A DNA stretch of 64,000 nt. Source: Streptomyces sp. WM6386 (GTDB lineage: Bacteria; Actinomycetota; Actinomycetes; Streptomycetales; Streptomycetaceae). Where the stretch lies: positions 7,919 through 71,918 of the forward strand of contig NZ_JXTE01000045.1 of assembly GCF_000972385.1 (NCBI RefSeq). Reading direction: 5' to 3'. Made by a program: the position numbers and the translations under genes. Below, in pieces: positions 62,611 to 64,000 of this stretch (positions within the stretch are counted from its first letter, which is position 1; each line of letters begins with the position of its first letter). The notes beneath the pieces were generated by a model that was not told the DNA's origin, did not search any database, and was given only the letters and a program-made list of their open reading frames with translations.

Positions 62611-64000
62611 ATGTCCGACGTTTCCACCGCCGTTTCCACCGCCGACTACGCGCGGATCTACGAGGAGCAGCAGCCGCGTCTCGTCGCGTACGCCCGCTCC
62701 CTCACCCGGAACGCCCACACCGCCGAAGACCTCGTCGCCGAGGCGCACTTCCGGGTGTGGCGGCGGCTGGCCGCGGGGCACGGGATCGACAACGTGCCGG
62801 CGTATCTGATGACGACCGTGCGGCATCTGGCGAGCGCCGCGGGTACCGGTGCCGGACGGGAGACGCCCCGCGACCCGCAGGGTGACGAGCGCGTCGAGGT
62901 CCCGGCGCAGGGCGGCGATCCGGCCGAACAGGTGTCCTCCGTGGACCTGTTGGTGCGGGTGCTGGAGCAGTTGCCCGAACGGTGGGTCAAGGCACTGTGG
63001 TTGGCCGAGGCGGAGGGGCAGCCGCTCGCGGCGATCGGGCCGCAGCTCGGGACCAAGGAGGGCGCCACCGCCGTACTGCTGCATCGGGCGCGGGAAGGGA
63101 TGCGGCTGGCGTTTCTGCGGACGCAGACCGGTGCGCCCGACGATCCCGCGTGCCAGGTGCACTGGGCTCGTATGCCCGCCTATGTACGGGGTTCCGCCAC
63201 CGCCCGGCAGTCCGAGCGGCTGCTCGGGCATGTGGACGCGTGCGACGACTGCCGGGCGCGGCTGGCGGCGCTGATGAGCGCCAACAACCGGCTGCCGGCG
63301 CTGGTCGGGCCCGCGCTGCTGGTGTTCGCGGTGGGCGGGACCGGCAAGTTCCTGCTCGGGTTCGCGGGTACGGCGACCGCCTTCGGCGGGTCCGGGGGCG
63401 GGTTGCTTGACGGAATGCGGCACAGCTCGGTCGGGGGGTCCAAGGCCGCGGCCGCCGCGGGGGCCGTGGTGGTGGGTGCCGCCGCGGTGTTCCTTGCCCT
63501 CGGGCCCGTCGAGTCCGGTTCGATTCCGGCTCAGCGGGCGCCGGTTGCCGAGGCGCCGGTGACCCAGGTTCCGGTGGCGGAGGCGCCGGCGACGGGTGAC
63601 GGGGTGGAGAGCGGTGGTACGGCGGAGGAGGAGGTCGGCGTCCAGCCCGGTGGGCAGGTTCGGGCCGAGGGCGCGAACGGGGGCGTAACCGGTGTGACGG
63701 AGGCGGACGCGGAGGCAGAGGAGGGGCCGGTCGCTGCTACGCCGTCGCCCACCGAGACCGCGCCGCCGGAGGAGCCTGGTGGCACCACACCGGGGGACAC
63801 GGATCCGGCACCGCCGACGACCGGAGGGGCGGGCGAGGACCCGGCGCCTCCGGCACCCCCTGCCGAGGACTCCCCCAAGACACCGGAACCTCCCACCGAG
63901 GAACCTCCGAAGACACCGACACCGCCCACCGAGCAGCCCCCCCCCACACCGGCACCGCCCGCCGAAGAGCCCACCCAAGAGCCCCCTCAGACACCGGAAG
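62611..64000 (+). CDS. ECF sigma factor fused to anti-sigma zinc finger, membrane helices and Pro-rich tail (partial)
   Basis: At least 463 codons; the frame is still open at the window end. Residues 1-165 are a sigma-70 ECF pair: region 2 YEEQQPRLVAYARSLTRNAH...AEDLVAEAHFRVWRRL and region 4 VLEQLPERWVKALWLAEAEG...AIGPQLGTKEGATAVLLHRA. Then C181, H207, C211 and C214 (CQVHWARM...LLGHVDACDDCRARL) form the zinc-binding C-Hx3Cx2C pattern of ZAS anti-sigma factors. Two hydrophobic segments follow (about 228-250 and 275-292), then a long Pro/Glu/Thr-rich tail that should lie outside the cell. This agrees with ECF groups carrying C-terminal membrane extensions (ECF53-like, from memory). Confidence 0.88.
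   Translation, partial: MSDVSTAVSTADYARIYEEQQPRLVAYARSLTRNAHTAEDLVAEAHFRVWRRLAAGHGIDNVPAYLMTTVRHLASAAGTGAGRETPRDPQGDERVEVPAQGGDPAEQVSSVDLLVRVLEQLPERWVKALWLAEAEGQPLAAIGPQLGTKEGATAVLLHRAREGMRLAFLRTQTGAPDDPACQVHWARMPAYVRGSATARQSERLLGHVDACDDCRARLAALMSANNRLPALVGPALLVFAVGGTGKFLLGFAGTATAFGGSGGGLLDGMRHSSVGGSKAAAAAGAVVVGAAAVFLALGPVESGSIPAQRAPVAEAPVTQVPVAEAPATGDGVESGGTAEEEVGVQPGGQVRAEGANGGVTGVTEADAEAEEGPVAATPSPTETAPPEEPGGTTPGDTDPAPPTTGGAGEDPAPPAPPAEDSPKTPEPPTEEPPKTPTPPTEQPPPTPAPPAEEPTQEPPQTPE

Overview
The window is very GC-rich, densely coding, uses many GTG starts and has strong third-position GC bias. It carries a c-di-AMP (ydaO-type) leader on a cell-wall lytic gene, an SsgA-like sporulation protein, a Rex-type operator upstream of nuoA, and menaquinone genes of the futalosine route. 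Together these point to a Streptomyces or close relative. From memory, the order nuo / NlpC-P60 / deformylase / reductase / menG / mqnC resembles the core chromosome of S. coelicolor; I could not check this.

Layout. 1-155: start of a polyprenyl diphosphate synthase (partial). 363-3891: POT peptide transporter and CocE-type hydrolase. 4091-4733: c-di-AMP riboswitch and secreted SLT-domain protein. 4882-5694: HAD phosphatase. 5788-7355: LacI-family relic, two matching operator-like palindromes and a GH53 galactanase. 7471-9986: FAD monooxygenase-like protein and ATP-grasp ligase (two-gene operon). 10199-12515: fumarylacetoacetase and an M56 peptidase. 12516-13558: decayed DNA containing gene relics, an internally deleted IS200/IS605-type tnpB element that keeps its omegaRNA-like 3' end, and tandem repeats. 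13559-15562: recQ. 15804-16385: small secreted protein. 16477-32476: complete 14-gene complex I operon nuoA-N on the minus strand, with an excellent Rex operator about 110 bp upstream of nuoA. 33221-39340: NlpC/P60, Tat-exported amine oxidase, peptide deformylase, menaquinone/geranylgeranyl reductase, PASTA protein, menG. 39387-43355: exopolysaccharide operon (small membrane protein, deacetylase-GT2 fusion, acyltransferase). 43662-46372: GH18-like lipoprotein, amidohydrolase remnant and mqnC. 46464-53315: prepilin peptidase, LysM/BTAD membrane protein and three exported proteins. 53397-61997: polymorphic toxin locus. 62007-64000: SsgA-like protein and an ECF sigma factor fused to an anti-sigma-type zinc finger (runs off the window).

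How the genes fit together. A respiratory theme runs through the window. The polyprenyl synthase makes the quinone side chain, MqnC and MenG act on the menaquinone ring, the reductase probably saturates the side chain, and NDH-1 uses the quinone under Rex (NADH/NAD+) control. A second theme is the cell envelope: SLT and NlpC/P60 hydrolases, the polysaccharide synthase operon, the SsgA-like protein, the membrane-tethered sigma factor and possible pilus-related genes. The most interesting accessory region is the WXG-headed RHS toxin gene. It has a paralogous immunity-like gene on each side, two broken SUKH-like genes, a barstar-like gene, two upstream proteins of unknown function (one could be a chaperone) and a divergent WXG100-like small helical protein.
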